Positions 21,880 through 23,148 of a DNA stretch of 23,148 nt are shown here, piece after piece. The position numbers and the translations under genes are program-made. Under the pieces are notes generated by a model. It had not been told where the DNA came from. It saw only the letters and a program-made list of their open reading frames with translations, and did not search any database. Source of the DNA: a virus; IMG/VR virus record IMGVR_UViG_3300034104_000588, positions 1-23,148 of that record; one strand, written 5' to 3'. Every line of letters starts with the position of its first letter. The first letter of the stretch is position 1.

Positions 21880-22815
21880 TTACTCCTTCACGTATTTGGC
21901 ATATTCCTCGAGAGGAACACCCAATTTCTTTGCGATAGCAACTTGACTCGGTGTTAATTTCACCGAACGGCGTGCACTACTGACCCCGGAACTACGGGTA
22001 GCAGGAGCAACGGCGGGCACGTTCTGCCGTTGTCTCTGTTGAGTCTGTTGAGCAGGGGCAAACCGGTGTGGAAACTCCTGTTTGATCCTGTTATCTATTT
22101 CAGTATAGTACTCGTCGGATTCAGGGTCAAATCCTTCCTCCTCCACCATGGTCGAATGAATTCCCCATGCCGCGTACGTCATGGCCTTGTCCTTACCAAA
22201 CCACTCGTTTCTTGCCGCCCAATCTTCTGCTTTAGGGCTTGGCGGCTTACGCGCAGAGGATTGTTGCTGAACGGGTTGTGGTACTGGCTGCGGCGCAGGT
22301 GCCATGGCCTGTTGTTGCTGATATTGGAGCCATGAATTGACCTGCTTCTGCTCTAACGACAACTGCATCAACCGCTCTTGGGCCTCTGTCTCAGTATCAA
22401 TATCCCCTTCTTCCCGCGCCCGACGAATAATTGCTCTCAACTGGTCAGATTGAGTCATCATCCGACTTTGCGCCTCGCTCAATCTACCAGCATCAGTAGC
22501 AACAAGTTGCTGCTCTAATGTTTGTGCTTTGGCGTGGACATTACGGGCATATTCCAGCGCTGCCTGCTCTCTACGCTCGGCTTCACGCATCTTTGCTGTC
22601 AATTTGGAAATGCGCCTTTGCACATTCTCACTAACAGCATCCAACTCATCGCTATGCTGGGACTGGCGAGCAGGCTCTGGGGTCGATTCTTGCCTTGCCG
22701 TTGCTGGTTCGGGGGCATTTTCTGGCGCATCCGACTCTGGCACATCCACCAGTGTCTCTTGTTCGCCTTCCCCCAAATTAAACTCCAGTTGTGAATCAGG
22801 TACGGTGTTTGTCAT
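21880..22815 (-). CDS. Capsid scaffold protein (coiled coil, 311 aa)
   Basis: I chose the ATG at 22815, which has GAGG upstream and follows the GroES stop by 7 bases; the open frame to 22875 would overlap that gene. Residues 1-55 are acidic and Pro/Glu-rich. Residues about 56-165 are charged heptad helix typical of scaffolds. Residues about 166-190 are a Gln/Pro linker. The C-terminal 30 residues (Leu-Thr-Pro-Ser-Gln-Val-Ala-Ile-Ala-Lys-Lys-Leu-Gly-Val-Pro) resemble the capsid-binding tails I recall in scaffold proteins of aquatic phages. Position before the decoration and major capsid genes fits. Scaffolds help the shell close and are then lost or cut. Confidence 0.83.
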   Translation of the reverse strand: MTNTVPDSQLEFNLGEGEQETLVDVPESDAPENAPEPATARQESTPEPARQSQHSDELDAVSENVQRRISKLTAKMREAERREQAALEYARNVHAKAQTLEQQLVATDAGRLSEAQSRMMTQSDQLRAIIRRAREEGDIDTETEAQERLMQLSLEQKQVNSWLQYQQQQAMAPAPQPVPQPVQQQSSARKPPSPKAEDWAARNEWFGKDKAMTYAAWGIHSTMVEEEGFDPESDEYYTEIDNRIKQEFPHRFAPAQQTQQRQRQNVPAVAPATRSSGVSSARRSVKLTPSQVAIAKKLGVPLEEYAKYVKE

Positions 22816-22822
22816 AAGGGCC

Positions 22823-23148
22823 TCACATGTGCAGAATGTCTTCTGGATTGTTAATGCGGGCGAGAATCTCGTCATCGTTTAAGATTCGGATTTCCCCACC
22901 GTCTAGACCGATACGCGCACCCGCATAGCGGCCAAAAATTACCCAATCGCCCTTTTGACACCAAGGACCATTAGGAAATTTACCTTCGTCTTTGTAAGCT
23001 AGGTCCCCAACAGCCAAAACATAGCCACAAACCGTGGTCAGTTGCTGTTTTTCGCGGGTTTGATCGGACAGAACAATGCCGCCCTTGGTCTTTTCCGCCC
23101 CACGGTAGGGGAGAATGACGACACGCCAGCCTGTTGGCTGTGGGACAC
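22823..23148 (-). CDS. Phage GroES-like co-chaperonin (N-terminus beyond window edge)
   Basis: The frame is open to the right edge, giving 107 visible residues; the true start lies outside, and the TTG at 23017 is only internal. Visible residues begin Val-Pro-Gln-Pro-Thr-Gly-Trp-Arg-Val-Val-Ile-Leu-Pro. The GroEL-binding mobile loop is present as Lys-Thr-Lys-Gly-Gly-Ile-Val-Leu (Ile-Val-Leu at 23077-23069). Then come Gly-Tyr-Val-Leu-Ala-Val-Gly, Lys-Gly-Asp-Trp-Val-Ile-Phe and a closing Asn-Asp-Asp-Glu-Ile-Leu, all as in GroES. It would cap the host GroEL to fold phage proteins, most likely the capsid protein, as T4 gp31 does. It sits immediately before the scaffold gene. Confidence 0.9.
   Translation of the reverse strand, partial: VPQPTGWRVVILPYRGAEKTKGGIVLSDQTREKQQLTTVCGYVLAVGDLAYKDEGKFPNGPWCQKGDWVIFGRYAGARIGLDGGEIRILNDDEILARINNPEDILHM

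Noticed and set aside
22816-22875. N-terminal extension of the scaffold frame
   Set aside because: It overlaps the 3' end of the GroES-like gene, and the ATG at 22815 has its own GAGG site.
1-23148. Integration, defence, tRNA or insertion-sequence content
   Set aside because: Every large gap is accounted for by structural genes; no integrase, transposase, toxin-antitoxin, tRNA cloverleaf or attachment-like repeat was seen.

Overview
The window is a block of virion-structure genes from a tailed phage (Caudoviricetes), with no sign of bacterial chromosome. All 26 genes I support lie on the minus strand and are tightly packed: gaps are mostly 0-15 bases, several starts overlap the previous stop (ATGA or TAATG), and most starts have a clear Shine-Dalgarno. 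Genes are therefore transcribed from high to low coordinates. Base composition looks close to 50% GC by eye. The gene set resembles uncultured marine and freshwater proteobacterial phages known mainly from metagenomes; this is recalled family likeness, not a search. A P22 gp4-like connector, an SU10-type adaptor and a nozzle-like protein are present, while tail tube, sheath and tape-measure genes are not seen. This points to a short-tailed podovirus. Terminase and portal would be expected beyond the right edge.

Layout in transcription order. (1) Capsid block, 23148-19860: a GroES-like co-chaperonin cut by the window edge, a coiled-coil scaffold protein, a 156-aa unknown, a decoration-like protein and the major capsid protein, closed by a strong intrinsic terminator (12-bp perfect stem at 19821-19848). 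(2) A 152-base gap with the terminator and an inverted repeat that could fold in the next leader RNA. (3) Small-protein block, 19707-17772: a fibre-like 163-aa protein, a 92-aa protein and four small proteins. Three of those four are very basic and end in cysteine. (4) Connector block, 17771-16119: gp4-like protein, zinc-ribbon protein, SU10-type adaptor. (5) Minor structural and fibre block, 16119-9693: two conserved unknowns, a 58-aa SH3-like protein, a 403-aa protein built almost wholly of exact 20-residue and 11-residue tandem repeats, an 1149-aa tail fibre with a self-cleaving S74 chaperone domain, and two small fibre-associated proteins. (6) Nozzle-like protein and a 464-aa structural protein, 9677-6349. 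(7) Three large Ala/Gly/Gln/Met-rich proteins, 6277-1, the last cut by the left edge, which I infer are internal or ejection proteins.

Together the genes cover capsid folding and assembly, neck and tail assembly, host recognition and probably DNA delivery. Two features tie the blocks together. A short motif (aromatic-x-x-Gly-Gly-Met/Ile) recurs six times in four proteins, from 10-kDa basic proteins to the 825-aa virion protein. Several proteins also carry precise internal repeats (20, 11, 57 and 97 residues). I found no CRISPR array, tRNA, insertion sequence, integrase or defence system. The best candidates for something undescribed are the 20/11-residue repeat protein and the cluster of small Cys-ended basic proteins.
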